64,000 nt of DNA from Shimwellia blattae DSM 4481 = NBRC 105725 (GTDB lineage: Bacteria; Pseudomonadota; Gammaproteobacteria; Enterobacterales; Enterobacteriaceae): NCBI RefSeq assembly GCF_000262305.1, contig NC_017910.1, positions 1,736,001 to 1,800,000 of the forward strand, read 5' to 3'. Shown in pieces: positions 8,873-18,877 of the stretch (position 1 is its first letter; each line of letters opens with the position of its first letter). Under the pieces are notes generated by a model. The model was given only the letters and a program-made list of their open reading frames with translations. It did no database searches and was not told the DNA's origin. Position numbers and translations under genes: made by a program.

Positions 8873-9241
8873 ATGACAACACAAGCGGACATTTTTGAAC
8901 CCGCAGACTATCGCTGGCGGGGATTGACCATGACACCGGCCGCGGCGGCGCATATCTGCGAGCTTGTGGCGAAGCAGCCGGGGCTTTTGGGGATCCGCCT
9001 GCGGGTGAAGCAGAGCGGCTGTGCCGGATTTGGCTATGTGCTGGAGCAGGTTAGCGCACCGGAGCCGGGCGATTTGCTGTTTGAACAGCAGGGCGCCCGC
9101 CTGTGGGTGCCGCTAAAAGCGATGCCGCTGATTGACGGCACTGAAGTGGATTACGTTCGCGACGGGCTGAATCAGGTCTTTAAATTTCATAACCCGAACG
9201 CTCAGAACGCCTGCGGGTGTGGTGAGAGTTTCGGGGTCTAG
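8873..9241 (+). CDS. sufA: Fe-S cluster assembly A-type carrier SufA
   Basis: From the ATG at 8873 (preceded by ACGGAGGG) the protein is 122 residues, exactly the length of E. coli SufA. The three cluster-binding cysteines are visible in SGCAGFGYV and in the C-terminal CGCGESFGV. SufA receives clusters from SufBCD and passes them to apoproteins in the cytoplasm under iron limitation or oxidative stress. It is the first gene of the suf operon and lies 46 bases after the Fur-like box. A TTG 21 bases upstream is in frame but lacks support. Confidence 0.96.
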   Translation: MTTQADIFEPADYRWRGLTMTPAAAAHICELVAKQPGLLGIRLRVKQSGCAGFGYVLEQVSAPEPGDLLFEQQGARLWVPLKAMPLIDGTEVDYVRDGLNQVFKFHNPNAQNACGCGESFGV

Positions 9242-9253
9242 CGGGTGGCGGTT

Positions 9254-10741
9254 ATGACAAAAAACAGTGAAGTACGTGACGATGTGCAGGTCTGGAGCGG
9301 GGAGCAGCGCAATTACAAAGAGGGCTTTTTCACCCGCCTGGAGACAGACCAGCTGGCCCGGGGGCTCAATGAGGATGTGATCCGGGCTATCTCAGCCCGG
9401 CGTAATGAGCCTGAGTGGATGCTGGCGTTTCGCCTCAGCGCCTGGCGCGCCTGGCTGGAGATGGAAGAGCCCCACTGGCTGAAGGCCCACTACGACGCGC
9501 TGGACTATCAGAACTTCAGCTACTATTCCGCCCCTTCCTGCGGCCACTGCGACGACAATTGCGACTCCGCCCCGGGGGCAGTACAACAGGTGGCGGACAA
9601 CCCGTACCTGACCCAAGAAGTTGAGGACGCCTTCACCCAACTGGGGGTGCCGGTCCGGGAAGGCAAAGAGGTGGCGGTAGACGCCATTTTTGACTCGGTT
9701 TCCGTGGCGACCACTTACCGCCACCGCCTGGCGGAGCAGGGCATTATTTTCTGTTCATTTGGTGAGGCCATCCAGGAGTACCCGGATCTGGTCCGCCAGT
9801 ATCTGGGCACGGTGGTGCCTGCGAACGACAACTTTTTTGCCGCGCTGAATGCCGCCGTGGCCTCTGACGGCACGTTTATTTATATCCCCAAAGGGGTGCG
9901 CTGCCCGATGGAGCTGTCGACCTATTTTCGGATCAACGCAGAAAAGACCGGCCAGTTTGAGCGCACTATCCTGGTGGCGGATGAGGGCAGCTACGTCAGC
10001 TATATTGAAGGCTGCTCGGCCCCGGTGCGGGACAGCTATCAGCTGCACGCGGCGGTGGTTGAGGTGATTATTCTGCGCGATGCAGAGGTGAAATACTCCA
10101 CGGTGCAGAACTGGTTCCCGGGGGACAGCGATCGCGGGGGGATCCTTAACTTCGTGACCAAGCGCGCCCTGTGTGCCGGTGAAAACAGCAAAATGTCCTG
10201 GACCCAGTCGGAAACCGGCTCCGCCATTACCTGGAAGTACCCCAGCTGCATTCTGCGCGGGGATAACGCCATCGGGGAGTTTTACTCAGTTGCGCTGACC
10301 AGCGGTAACCAGCAGGCCGATACCGGCACCAAAATGATCCATATCGGTAAAAACACCCGCTCGACCATTATCTCAAAAGGGATCTCTGCCGGTCACAGCC
10401 AGAACAGCTACCGGGGACTGGTGAAAATCATGCCCACGGCCACCAACGCCCGCAACTTTACCCAGTGTGATTCCATGCTGATAGGGCCGGACTGTGGGGC
10501 TCACACCTTCCCGTATGTGGAGTGTCGCAATAATTCTGCCCGGCTGGAGCATGAGGCGACCACCTCAAAAATTGGTGAAGATCAGCTGTTTTATTGCCTG
10601 CAGCGCGGCATCCGCGAGGAGGATGCCATCTCCATGATTGTGAACGGCTTTTGTAAGGATGTGTTCTCCGAACTGCCGCTGGAGTTTGCGGTTGAAGCGC
10701 AAAAACTGCTGGCTATCAGCCTTGAACACAGTGTGGGCTAG
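9254..10741 (+). CDS. sufB: Fe-S cluster scaffold subunit SufB
   Basis: Starting at the ATG at 9254 the product has 495 residues, as in E. coli; an in-frame GTG at 9245 would add three residues. SufB is the scaffold of the SufBC2D complex on which the cluster is built. The conserved core (SVATTYRHRLAEQGIIFCSFGEAIQEYP, FVTKRALCAGENSKMSWTQ) and the cysteine in NFTQCDSMLIGPDCGAHTFP near the C-terminal third are intact. It follows sufA by 12 bases. Confidence 0.96.
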   Translation: MTKNSEVRDDVQVWSGEQRNYKEGFFTRLETDQLARGLNEDVIRAISARRNEPEWMLAFRLSAWRAWLEMEEPHWLKAHYDALDYQNFSYYSAPSCGHCDDNCDSAPGAVQQVADNPYLTQEVEDAFTQLGVPVREGKEVAVDAIFDSVSVATTYRHRLAEQGIIFCSFGEAIQEYPDLVRQYLGTVVPANDNFFAALNAAVASDGTFIYIPKGVRCPMELSTYFRINAEKTGQFERTILVADEGSYVSYIEGCSAPVRDSYQLHAAVVEVIILRDAEVKYSTVQNWFPGDSDRGGILNFVTKRALCAGENSKMSWTQSETGSAITWKYPSCILRGDNAIGEFYSVALTSGNQQADTGTKMIHIGKNTRSTIISKGISAGHSQNSYRGLVKIMPTATNARNFTQCDSMLIGPDCGAHTFPYVECRNNSARLEHEATTSKIGEDQLFYCLQRGIREEDAISMIVNGFCKDVFSELPLEFAVEAQKLLAISLEHSVG

Positions 10742-10763
10742 GGCGCAAGGATAAGGAATCATT

Positions 10764-11507
10764 ATGTTAAGTATCAAATCATTACAAGTCAGTGTTGAGG
10801 ATAAAGAGATCCTGCGCGGCGTCTCTCTGGAGATTAAGCCCGGCGAAGTACACGCCATTATGGGGCCGAACGGCTCGGGGAAGAGCACCCTGTCTGCCAC
10901 CCTGGCCGGGCGGGAAGATTATGACGTGACCGGCGGCTCTGTCACTTTTAAGGGCAAAGACTTACTGGCCCTGGCGCCAGAAGCGCGCGCCGGAGAGGGC
11001 ATTTTTATGGCCTTCCAGTATCCGGTGGAGATCCCCGGTGTCAGTAACCAGTTCTTCCTCCAGACGGCCCTGAATGCGGTGCGCGAGTACCGGGGCCAGC
11101 CGGCCCTGGACCGGTTTGATTTTCAGGACATTATTGAAGAGAAAATCAAACTGCTGCATATGCCGGAGGATTTACTCAGCCGTTCGGTGAATGTGGGCTT
11201 CTCCGGCGGGGAGAAAAAACGCAATGACATCCTGCAAATGGCCGTGCTGGAGCCGGAGCTGTGCATTCTTGATGAGTCGGACTCCGGGCTGGATATCGAC
11301 GCGCTAAAAATCGTCGCCCAGGGGGTGAATGCGCTGCGGGACGGCAAACGGTCATTTATTATCGTCACCCACTACCAGCGGATCCTGGACTATATCCACC
11401 CGGATTACGTGCATGTGCTCTACCAGGGGCGGATTGTGAAATCCGGGGATTTTGGCCTTGCAAAACAGCTGGAGGAGCAGGGATATGGCTGGCTTACCGA
11501 ACAGTAA
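10764..11507 (+). CDS. sufC: Fe-S assembly ATPase SufC
   Basis: This ABC-type ATPase without membrane domain has 247 residues. Walker A is GPNGSGKST near residue 34, the signature motif is FSGGEKKRNDI near 149, and Walker B is CILDESDSGLD near 168. It binds SufB and SufD and energises cluster assembly. A clear AAGGA site precedes the ATG. Its end overlaps the start of sufD by 23 bases. Confidence 0.97.
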   Translation: MLSIKSLQVSVEDKEILRGVSLEIKPGEVHAIMGPNGSGKSTLSATLAGREDYDVTGGSVTFKGKDLLALAPEARAGEGIFMAFQYPVEIPGVSNQFFLQTALNAVREYRGQPALDRFDFQDIIEEKIKLLHMPEDLLSRSVNVGFSGGEKKRNDILQMAVLEPELCILDESDSGLDIDALKIVAQGVNALRDGKRSFIIVTHYQRILDYIHPDYVHVLYQGRIVKSGDFGLAKQLEEQGYGWLTEQ

Positions 11508-12792
11508 TGGCAGCGGTGCGCTGCAGCAGTGGCACCGGCTGTTTGAACACCAGGCCCCGGCGCGCAGTGAATATGCCACCCGGCACCTGAACCAGCTGCT
11601 GCGCGCGGGCCTGCCCACCAGCAAAGACGAAGAGTGGAAATACACCCGGCTCGATAAGCTGCTGGGCCACGGGTTTATGATGGCCGCCCCGGCCGCCGTG
11701 AGCCCCGGGCAGTGTGCGGCCCTGAAGCTGGTGCCAGAGGCGCTGTACCTGGTGTTTGTGGACGGGATCTTCAGCCCGCAACTGAGCGATGCCTGGCAGG
11801 ATTCCGGGTATCAGATTGCGGTGGATAACCAGCGGGAAGGGCTGCCGGAGCCGGTGCACCCGGAGGTGTTTTTGCACCTCACGGAAAGCCTCTCTGCCAG
11901 CGTGACCCATATTCAGCTGGCCCCCGGAGCCTGCCCTGAGCGGCCGCTGGTGCTGCTGCATATCAGCAGCGGCGGGCTGCCTGACAGCACCCCCGCAGAC
12001 AGCCTGAATACCGTGCATTACCGGCACCACCTGACCCTGGCGCCGGGGGCCTGTGCCACGGTAATTGAGCACTTCGTGAGCCTGGACGAGGGGGCGCACT
12101 TTACCGGTGGCCGCCTGACCATGGAGGTGGGGGCGAACGCCCGGCTGGAGCACTACAAACTGGCCTTTGAAAATGGCGCCAGCTACCACTTTGCCCATAA
12201 TGATCTGCGCATCGAACGGGATGCACAGGTCCACAGCAACAGCTTTTTACTGGGGGCCGGGGTGCTGCGCCACCACACCAGCTGCGAGCTGAATGGCGAA
12301 AATATCTCCCTGCGCCTGAATAGCCTGGCGCTGCCGGTGGGCAGCGAGGTCTGCGATACCCGCACCTGGCTTGCCCACAATCGCGGCTACTGTAACAGCC
12401 GCCAGCTGCATAAAACTATCGTCCGGGATAAAGGCCGGGCGGTGTTTAACGGGCTTATCACTGTGGCTCCCCACGCCATTAAAACCGACGGCCAGATGAC
12501 CAACAATAATCTGCTGCTCGGGCGGCTGGCGGAGGTGGACACCAAACCGCAGCTGGAGATCTACGCAGACGATGTGAAATGTAGCCACGGGGCAACGGTC
12601 GGGCGGCTGGATGACGAGCAGCTGTTTTATCTGCGCTCCCGGGGGATTGACGAGACCGCCGCCCGCGAGATGATCCTCCACGCCTTTGCCGGGGAGCTGA
12701 CAGAGGCCATCACCATTGTGCCGCTGCGCCACCAGGTGCTGGCGCGGGTGGCGGCGCGCTTTGCCGGAGGTCGCTATGATGTTGTCAGCTGA
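11485..12792 (+). CDS. sufD: Fe-S cluster assembly protein SufD
   Basis: The start is placed at 11485, giving MAGLPNSN as in E. coli (MAGLPNSS), with a GGAGGAGCAGGG ribosome-binding site inside the sufC end; the product is 435 residues. SufD is the partner of SufB in SufBC2D. The C-terminal SufB/SufD core with ADDVKCSHGATVGRLDDEQLFYLRSRGI is intact and holds the conserved cysteine and histidine of this family. It overlaps both sufC and sufS, consistent with coupled translation. Confidence 0.96.
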   Translation: MAGLPNSNGSGALQQWHRLFEHQAPARSEYATRHLNQLLRAGLPTSKDEEWKYTRLDKLLGHGFMMAAPAAVSPGQCAALKLVPEALYLVFVDGIFSPQLSDAWQDSGYQIAVDNQREGLPEPVHPEVFLHLTESLSASVTHIQLAPGACPERPLVLLHISSGGLPDSTPADSLNTVHYRHHLTLAPGACATVIEHFVSLDEGAHFTGGRLTMEVGANARLEHYKLAFENGASYHFAHNDLRIERDAQVHSNSFLLGAGVLRHHTSCELNGENISLRLNSLALPVGSEVCDTRTWLAHNRGYCNSRQLHKTIVRDKGRAVFNGLITVAPHAIKTDGQMTNNNLLLGRLAEVDTKPQLEIYADDVKCSHGATVGRLDDEQLFYLRSRGIDETAAREMILHAFAGELTEAITIVPLRHQVLARVAARFAGGRYDVVS

Positions 12793-13996
12793 AGATATCC
12801 GCCGCCAGTTTCCGGCCCTTCACCAGGAGGTCAACGGCCATCCGCTGGTGTATCTGGACAGCGCGGCCAGCGCCCAGCGCCCGGAGGCGGTGATCGAGGC
12901 GGAAGCCGGTTTTTACCGCCAGGGGTATGCGGCGGTGCATCGCGGGATCCACACCCTCAGTGCTGAGGCCACCGGCCGTATGGAGGCGGTGCGTGAGCAG
13001 GTGGGGCAGTTTATCCATGCGGCCGGGCCGCAGGAGATTGTTTTTGTTCGCGGCACCACAGAGGCCATCAACCTGGTGGCGAACAGCTGGGGGTCAGCGA
13101 ACGTGGGCCCGGAGCATAACATTGTCATCAGCCTGATGGAGCACCACTCTAATATCGTGCCCTGGCAGCTCCTGTGCCAGCGCACCGGGGCTGAGTTGCG
13201 GGTGATTAACCTGCTGGCGGATGGCTCGCTGGATCTGGCCCATTTTCACCAGCTGCTGGATAACCGCACCGCACTTGTGGCGATAACCGAGGTCTCCAAT
13301 GTGCTGGGGGTGACCAACCCGGTTGCTGATATGGCGGCGGCGGCCCACCGGGTGGGGGCGAAGGTGCTGGTCGACGGGGCCCAGGCCGTGATGCACCACC
13401 CGGTGGATGTGCAGGCCCTGGGCTGCGATTTTTATGCCTTCTCAGGCCATAAGATGTATGCCCCCACCGGCATTGGCGTGCTGTGGGCCAGGCAGGCGCT
13501 GCTGGATGCAATGCCCCCCTGGCAGGGGGGCGGCGCCATGATAGCAAACGTCAGCCTCAGCCAGGGGACAACCTGGGCCGAGGCCCCCTGGCGCTTTGAG
13601 GCAGGCACCCCCCACACAGGCGGCATTATTGGCCTGGGGGCGGCCATCACCTGGCTGGCGTCGCTGGGGATGAACAGTATACAGGCGCGGGAAACCGCGC
13701 TGATGGCCTACGCCAGTGAGGCGCTACAGGCGGTGCCGGATTTGACCCTCTACGGGCCGGCCGGGCGCACCGGGGTGCTGGCCTTTAATCTGGGCCGCCA
13801 TCATGCTTATGATGTCGGCAGTTTTCTTGATAATTACGGTATTGCCGTACGCACCGGCCACCACTGCGCCATGCCGCTTATGGCGTTCTGGGGCGTGGCG
13901 GCCATGTGCCGGGCCTCGCTGGCTATCTATAACACTGAGGCTGAAATAGACCTGCTGGTGGCCGGTCTGCAGCGCATTCACCGGTTACTGGCCTGA
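12776..13996 (+). CDS. sufS: Cysteine desulfurase SufS
   Basis: From the first ATG of an ATG-ATG pair at 12776 the product is 406 residues, as in E. coli. It is a PLP enzyme that takes sulphur from L-cysteine and hands it to SufE. Lys226 in FSGHKMY is the PLP lysine, and Cys364 in RTGHHCAMP carries the persulphide; both align in number with E. coli. A CCGGAGG site precedes the start, inside the last codons of sufD. Confidence 0.97.
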   Translation: MMLSAEDIRRQFPALHQEVNGHPLVYLDSAASAQRPEAVIEAEAGFYRQGYAAVHRGIHTLSAEATGRMEAVREQVGQFIHAAGPQEIVFVRGTTEAINLVANSWGSANVGPEHNIVISLMEHHSNIVPWQLLCQRTGAELRVINLLADGSLDLAHFHQLLDNRTALVAITEVSNVLGVTNPVADMAAAAHRVGAKVLVDGAQAVMHHPVDVQALGCDFYAFSGHKMYAPTGIGVLWARQALLDAMPPWQGGGAMIANVSLSQGTTWAEAPWRFEAGTPHTGGIIGLGAAITWLASLGMNSIQARETALMAYASEALQAVPDLTLYGPAGRTGVLAFNLGRHHAYDVGSFLDNYGIAVRTGHHCAMPLMAFWGVAAMCRASLAIYNTEAEIDLLVAGLQRIHRLLA

Positions 13997-14008
13997 AGGG
14001 AGCAGAGC

Positions 14009-14425
14009 ATGGCGCTAATGCCGGACAGAGACAAACTGGTGCGCAACTTTTCCCGCTGCGCAAACCAGGAGGAAAAATACTTATATATCATCGAGCTCGG
14101 GCAGCGGCTGGCGCCGTTACCCGCAGAGTACCACCGGGATGCCTTTCAGATTCAGGGCTGCCAGAGCCAGGTGTGGATCACCATGACCCGGGGGGACGAC
14201 GGGGTGGTGGTGCTACAGGGCGACAGCGACGCGGCGCTGGTGAAGGGGCTCATTGCCGTGGTGTTTATTCTCTATCAGCAGATGACCGCGGCGGACATTC
14301 TGGCCTTTGATGTGCGCCCGTGGTTTGAAAAGCTCCACCTGACTCAGTACCTGACCCCTTCACGGACCCAGGGCCTGGAGGCGATGATTCGTGCGATCCG
14401 CACCAGAGCGGCTAATCTTAGCTAA
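14009..14425 (+). CDS. sufE: Sulphur acceptor protein SufE
   Basis: The 138-residue protein matches E. coli SufE in length. Cys51 in the loop QIQGCQSQVW takes the persulphide from SufS and delivers it to SufB. It is the last gene of the suf operon, 12 bases after sufS, with AGGGAGCAGAGC as ribosome-binding site. No clear hairpin terminator follows before ldtE. Confidence 0.96.
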   Translation: MALMPDRDKLVRNFSRCANQEEKYLYIIELGQRLAPLPAEYHRDAFQIQGCQSQVWITMTRGDDGVVVLQGDSDAALVKGLIAVVFILYQQMTAADILAFDVRPWFEKLHLTQYLTPSRTQGLEAMIRAIRTRAANLS

Positions 14426-14527
14426 ACTAACTATACGGCTTACATCCTGTTCTGCGGGGTATTTGCTTACCTCGCTGATTATTTCAGCGTTCCGGCATGG
14501 TATGCCGGTGGTACAGGAGTCGACATT

Positions 14528-15550
14528 ATGAAAAGCGCGTATGTGGTTACTTTTAGCCTGCTCTGCACGCTTGTCGCGCCCCGGGCAGCCCTGTCTGTTG
14601 ATTATCCTCTTCCCCCTCCCGGCAGCCGTTTAATCGGCCATAACCAGATATATGTTGTGCCTGATGACAAGAAAAACCTTGAATATATAGCTGAGAAATT
14701 TGATACCGGTGTTTTATTATTGCTGGAGGCCAACAACACAGTAGATCCGTTTTTACCAAAAGCCGGCTCAGAATTGACAATTCCTTCCCAAATGTTACTG
14801 CCGGATACCCCCCGGGAGGGCATCGTAATTAACCTTGCAGAATTGAGGCTTTATTATTATCCCCCGGGCGGGAAGCACGTAGAAGTTTATCCTCTGGGGA
14901 TCGGCCAGCTGGGGCGGGAAACACCAGAAATGGTGACGCGCATTATTCAAAAAATTCCTAATCCTACCTGGACACCCACCGCAAATATTCGTGCCAGGTC
15001 GGCCGCACAGGGAATAAAATTACCGGCCGTTGTGCCCGCCGGGCCGAATAACCCGCTGGGCCGCTATGCGCTGCGCCTGGAAAAAGGGGGCGGAGAATAT
15101 CTGATTCACGGTACTAACGCCCGTAACAGTGTTGGTCTGCGGGTGAGTTCTGGCTGCATGCGGATGCGCGCCGGGGATATCAAAGCCCTGTTTAGCCAGG
15201 TGGCCTGGGGAACCCGGGTACAAATCGTCAATGAGCCGGTCAAGTACAGTGTGGAGCCTGACGGTAAGCGCTATATCGAGGTACACCAGCCTCTGTCACG
15301 CAACGACTGGGAAAACCCGCAAACGGTGCCGATTACGCTCACCAGCGCCGCCAGCAAGTTTATCGATAACCCTCTGAGCGATCAGGCCGCTATCGATAAA
15401 GCCATCACCCGCAGGGCCGGATACCCGGTACAGGTCAATACGGGGGCAGACGGGGCAAAAAAGCAGGAGGTGCGCCCGGTAAATAAACACAGGAGAACTT
15501 CGGAGCTGACAGAGCAGCGGAGCACAACTCAGGGCAGGGATCACAGCTAG
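14528..15550 (+). CDS. ldtE: L,D-transpeptidase (LdtE/YnhG type)
   Basis: This 340-residue exported enzyme has a signal peptide at residues 1-24 (ending near LSVDYPLPPP), a LysM-like segment at about 38-80 and a YkuD catalytic domain. The motif HGTNARNSVGLRVSSGCMRMR carries the nucleophile Cys210. LdtE makes 3-3 cross-links between meso-diaminopimelate residues in peptidoglycan. As in E. coli, it sits between sufE and lpp. The C-terminal basic tail after residue 310 is somewhat longer than in E. coli (334 residues). Confidence 0.93.
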   Translation: MKSAYVVTFSLLCTLVAPRAALSVDYPLPPPGSRLIGHNQIYVVPDDKKNLEYIAEKFDTGVLLLLEANNTVDPFLPKAGSELTIPSQMLLPDTPREGIVINLAELRLYYYPPGGKHVEVYPLGIGQLGRETPEMVTRIIQKIPNPTWTPTANIRARSAAQGIKLPAVVPAGPNNPLGRYALRLEKGGGEYLIHGTNARNSVGLRVSSGCMRMRAGDIKALFSQVAWGTRVQIVNEPVKYSVEPDGKRYIEVHQPLSRNDWENPQTVPITLTSAASKFIDNPLSDQAAIDKAITRRAGYPVQVNTGADGAKKQEVRPVNKHRRTSELTEQRSTTQGRDHS

Positions 15551-15571
15551 CAAAGGGGCAGGAGCGGAGCT

Positions 15572-15600
15572 AAAAAAAATGGCGCACATTGTGCGCCATT
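15572..15600 (-). terminator. lpp terminator
   Basis: A 9-bp stem (ATGGCGCAC / GTGCGCCAT) followed on the minus strand by eight T residues stands just after the lpp stop. It is a classic strong intrinsic terminator for a highly expressed short message. Confidence 0.9.
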
Positions 15601-15621
15601 TGTATCATGGTAACTAAAAAC

Positions 15622-16110
<489 letters not shown>

Positions 16111-16111
16111 A

Positions 16112-16136
16112 TAAAAAAGGCGCCATAAAGGCGCCC
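16112..16136 (-). terminator. pykF terminator
   Basis: GGCGCC-ATAAA-GGCGCC forms a 6-bp stem; on the minus strand it is followed by a T-rich run. It ends 28 bases after the pykF stop. Confidence 0.85.
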
Positions 16137-16164
16137 TGATGATGAATATAATTGCTCTGGCTAA

Positions 16165-17577
16165 TTAAAGCACGTGTACGGAAGCGGTGTTGGTGGTGCC
16201 GCTCGGTACCAGCGCGCCGGAGACCATCACAACCACGTCGCCTTTCTGCGCCAGACCGCTCTGTACGGCCAGTTCTTTACCCAGACGGTAGAAGTCATCG
16301 GTAGAGCTGATAACGTCAACCAGCTGCGGTACAACGCCTTTGCTCAGCACCAGCTGATGCGCGGTCTTCTCGTTGGTGGTCAGTGCCAGGATGGTGGCAT
16401 CCGGGAAGTATTTACGTACGGATTTTGCGGATTTACCGCCTTTGGTTGCTACCACGATCAGCGGAGCAGCCAGTTTTTCTGCCGTTTCTACTGCACCCAG
16501 GCACACTGCTTCGGTGATGCGCAGTTTACGGCCATCGTGGTTGTCGTCCAGACGGCTGCGCATAACACGGTCAGTACGCTCACAGATGGTCGCCATGATG
16601 GATACCGCTTCCAGCGGGTATTTACCCTTAGCGGATTCGCCAGACAGCATAACGGCGTCAGTACCGTCGAGGATGGCGTTCGCCACGTCACCGGCTTCGG
16701 CACGGGTCGGGCGCGGGTTTTTGATCATGGAGTCCAGCATCTGGGTTGCGGTGATAACCACTTTGCGGGCTTTGACGCATTTTTCGATCATCATCTTCTG
16801 GGCGAAGATAACTTCTTCAACCGGGATCTCTACCCCCAGGTCACCACGGGCAACCATGATACCGTCTGAGGCTTCGAGGATTTCGTCGAAGTTGTTCAGA
16901 CCTTCCTGGTTTTCAATTTTGGAGATGATCTGGATGTTTTCGCCACCGTGGGCCACCAGGTGCTCACGAATCTCTACCACGTCAGAACGTTTACGGATGA
17001 AAGAGGCCGCAACAAAATCCACGCCCTGTTCGCAACCGAAGATCAGATCCTGTTTGTCTTTTTCTGCCAGTGCCGGCAGCGCGATGGAAACGCCCGGCAG
17101 GTTAACGCCTTTGTTCTCACCCAGGTCGCCATTGTTCAGCACTTTACAGATAACTTTGTTGCCTTCAATTGCGGTCACTTCCATGCCGATCAGGCCATCG
17201 TCAACCAGGACGGTGTTGCCCACGGAGAGGTCAGTGGTCAGCCCTTCGTAGGTTACCGCGACGATTTCGTTGTTACCAACAACGGATTTATCGGTAGTGA
17301 AGGTAAAGGTCTGGCCGGCTTTCAGGGAAACGTCGTTACCGCCTTCCAGTTTGATGGTGCGGATTTCCGGGCCTTTGGTATCCAGCAGGATAGCCGCTTT
17401 TTTGCCGGTTTTAGCCATAATATTACGCAGGTTCTGGATGCGCTGACCGTGTTCGGCGTAATCACCGTGAGAGAAGTTCAGACGCATGACGTTCATGCCC
17501 GCGTCGAGCATCTTGTTGAGCATCTCTTCAGATTCAGTTTTCGGGCCGATAGTACAAACAATTTTGGTCTTTTTCAT
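16165..17577 (-). CDS. pykF: Pyruvate kinase I
   Basis: This 470-residue protein is the fructose-1,6-bisphosphate-activated pyruvate kinase of glycolysis, with the exact E. coli length. The substrate- and Mg-binding segments IISKIENQEGLNNFDEI and MVARGDLGVEIP (about residues 217-250) are intact, as is the C-terminal effector domain. Gene order ldtE-lpp-pykF is as in E. coli. A Cra-type site lies about 215 bases upstream. Confidence 0.98.
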   Translation of the reverse strand: MKKTKIVCTIGPKTESEEMLNKMLDAGMNVMRLNFSHGDYAEHGQRIQNLRNIMAKTGKKAAILLDTKGPEIRTIKLEGGNDVSLKAGQTFTFTTDKSVVGNNEIVAVTYEGLTTDLSVGNTVLVDDGLIGMEVTAIEGNKVICKVLNNGDLGENKGVNLPGVSIALPALAEKDKQDLIFGCEQGVDFVAASFIRKRSDVVEIREHLVAHGGENIQIISKIENQEGLNNFDEILEASDGIMVARGDLGVEIPVEEVIFAQKMMIEKCVKARKVVITATQMLDSMIKNPRPTRAEAGDVANAILDGTDAVMLSGESAKGKYPLEAVSIMATICERTDRVMRSRLDDNHDGRKLRITEAVCLGAVETAEKLAAPLIVVATKGGKSAKSVRKYFPDATILALTTNEKTAHQLVLSKGVVPQLVDVISSTDDFYRLGKELAVQSGLAQKGDVVVMVSGALVPSGTTNTASVHVL

Positions 17578-18067
17578 GACAGTCTTAATCTTAAGTTGAG
17601 GAGGATTCAGATACGTTTTCCCTGTGGCCGGTACAGCAGCCTACAGAGTGTAATAAGGTAGTGCGAAAGCGGTTTGCCACACGCCTAAGAATAGGTGACA
17701 GAAAAAAAGCGTGCAGAATAAAGTGTGCTTGCGGCTCAGCCAGCCGGGGTAGGGCAGATTCAGTGTGTTGGACGCGTCGAATCAAGATGCTGAAACCATT
17801 CAAGTTGAGACAGGCGGCCATTATAGGCCATATTGAGGGCGGATTGAAAATAAAAACGCTGTTTCAGATGCATTTTGGGCAACTTTAAATCAGCGTGTGA
17901 ATCCTGTGTAAATAGGACATCAAATGAATTGTTTGCCGGAATGCGGTTTTTAACGCGTGTTTTGTGCGTGCCGGGCTTCGCCCTGCTTGAATTGTCCCGG
18001 ACTGACTGCCACTATGTGGCTCCCCGATTTTCTTTTCCTTTTCAGGCAGCGGTACAGAGAGCATTCC
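17578..18067. promoter_or_regulatory. pykF-glpM divergent intergenic region with Cra-like site
   Basis: This 490-base gene-free stretch contains TGAAACCATTCA at 17791-17802, read on the pykF strand as TGAATGGTTTCA, which fits the Cra (FruR) operator consensus. Cra represses pykF in E. coli. I see no other clear element between this site and the glpM start. Confidence 0.65.
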
Positions 18068-18406
18068 ATGGGATTGTTGATCAAAGCGGTCATTGGGGCC
18101 GTGGTGGTGGTGTTGATCGGGGTTTTGTCGAAAACCCGGAATTATTATCTTGCCGGGCTGGTGCCGCTGTTTCCCACCTTTGCCCTGATTGCCCACTATA
18201 TTGTTGCCAGCGGCCGGGGCGTTGAGGCGCTGCGCGCCACGATTATCTTCGGCCTGTGGGCGGTGATCCCGTATATGATTTATCTCGGCAGTTTATGGTA
18301 CTTCAGCGCCATCATGCGGGTTCCGCTGGCGCTGTTTTCTGCGGTCGTTTGCTGGTGTGCTGCGGCGCTGGTGCTGATCATGTGCTGGGCCCGCTGGCAC
18401 AACTGA
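18068..18406 (+). CDS. glpM: GlpM family inner-membrane protein
   Basis: The product of 112 residues starts MGLLIKAVIGAVVVVLIGVL and contains NYYLAGLVPLFPTFALIAHYIVA, both characteristic of GlpM. Four hydrophobic segments (about 3-20, 28-47, 57-77, 87-108) indicate a small polytopic membrane protein. GlpM was linked to alginate production in Pseudomonas, but its molecular role is unknown. Start chosen at the ATG at 18068, where the family N-terminus begins; a longer in-frame extension upstream lacks similarity. Confidence 0.85.
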   Translation: MGLLIKAVIGAVVVVLIGVLSKTRNYYLAGLVPLFPTFALIAHYIVASGRGVEALRATIIFGLWAVIPYMIYLGSLWYFSAIMRVPLALFSAVVCWCAAALVLIMCWARWHN

Positions 18407-18490
18407 CTGTAAGCGAAGGCGTAAACCGGCCGGAAACAGACAATATTATTTATCTTTATTTTGCCTGTTTTTTGTTCAGAACGAACGCGC

Positions 18491-18496
18491 TATAAT
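18491..18496 (+). promoter_or_regulatory. -10 element of the ydiH promoter
   Basis: A perfect TATAAT lies 32 bases before the ydiH start. The -35 is not clear. A short inverted repeat GTTC-AGAAC-GAAC at 18473-18485 sits directly upstream and could be an operator; this is inference only. Confidence 0.5.
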
Positions 18497-18528
18497 ACTG
18501 AGAAACGAACCAACAATAGAGGATGATT

Positions 18529-18717
18529 ATGAACACTGAGCTAGACCCGGCATTACTCGCTATCGAGTACCTGCGTCGGGAAGCAGAAGAACTCACTCCG
18601 GCACAATTCCTGAACCGTCTGCGCCAGCTGGAGCTGGAATTTGCGGATCTGCTGGAATTGACCCATGTGGAGCTTCGTGAAGAGATCTCTTTTGCCAGCG
18701 AATACGGCGTTCACTGA
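18529..18717 (+). CDS. ydiH: Small conserved protein YdiH
   Basis: From the ATG at 18529, with AGAGG six bases before it, the product has 62 residues, the same as E. coli YdiH, with the shared pattern LDP-LAIE-LRR-LTPAQFLNRLRQLELEFADLL. It looks soluble and helical. Function is unknown. In E. coli ydiH lies between menI and sufA; here it has moved to beside glpM and ydfZ. Confidence 0.85.
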   Translation: MNTELDPALLAIEYLRREAEELTPAQFLNRLRQLELEFADLLELTHVELREEISFASEYGVH

Positions 18718-18763
18718 TCCCCTCTCATTTGATGGCTGCCGGTAACACCGGAAGCGAGATAAG

Positions 18764-18796
18764 TAAAACGGTCGCCACGGGTGGCCGTTTTTTCTG
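18764..18796 (+). terminator. Terminator after ydiH
   Basis: A slightly bulged hairpin (AAAACGG plus GCCA pairing with TGGC plus CCGTTTT) followed by TTTTTT lies about 47 bases past the ydiH stop. Confidence 0.7.
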
Positions 18797-18844
18797 GCAG
18801 AAAACAAAACCGCGATAACGAAAGGAAGGCTCACTGCTGAGTCA

Positions 18845-18866
18845 GAATGCCGCTTGCGCGGCATTC
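18845..18866. terminator. Hairpin downstream of ydfZ
   Basis: A perfect 9-bp stem GAATGCCGC / GCGGCATTC with a TTGC loop begins 11 bases past the ydfZ stop on the minus strand. There is no T run, so it may be a weak terminator or an mRNA 3' end stabiliser. Confidence 0.45.
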
Positions 18867-18877
18867 AGCGACCACAA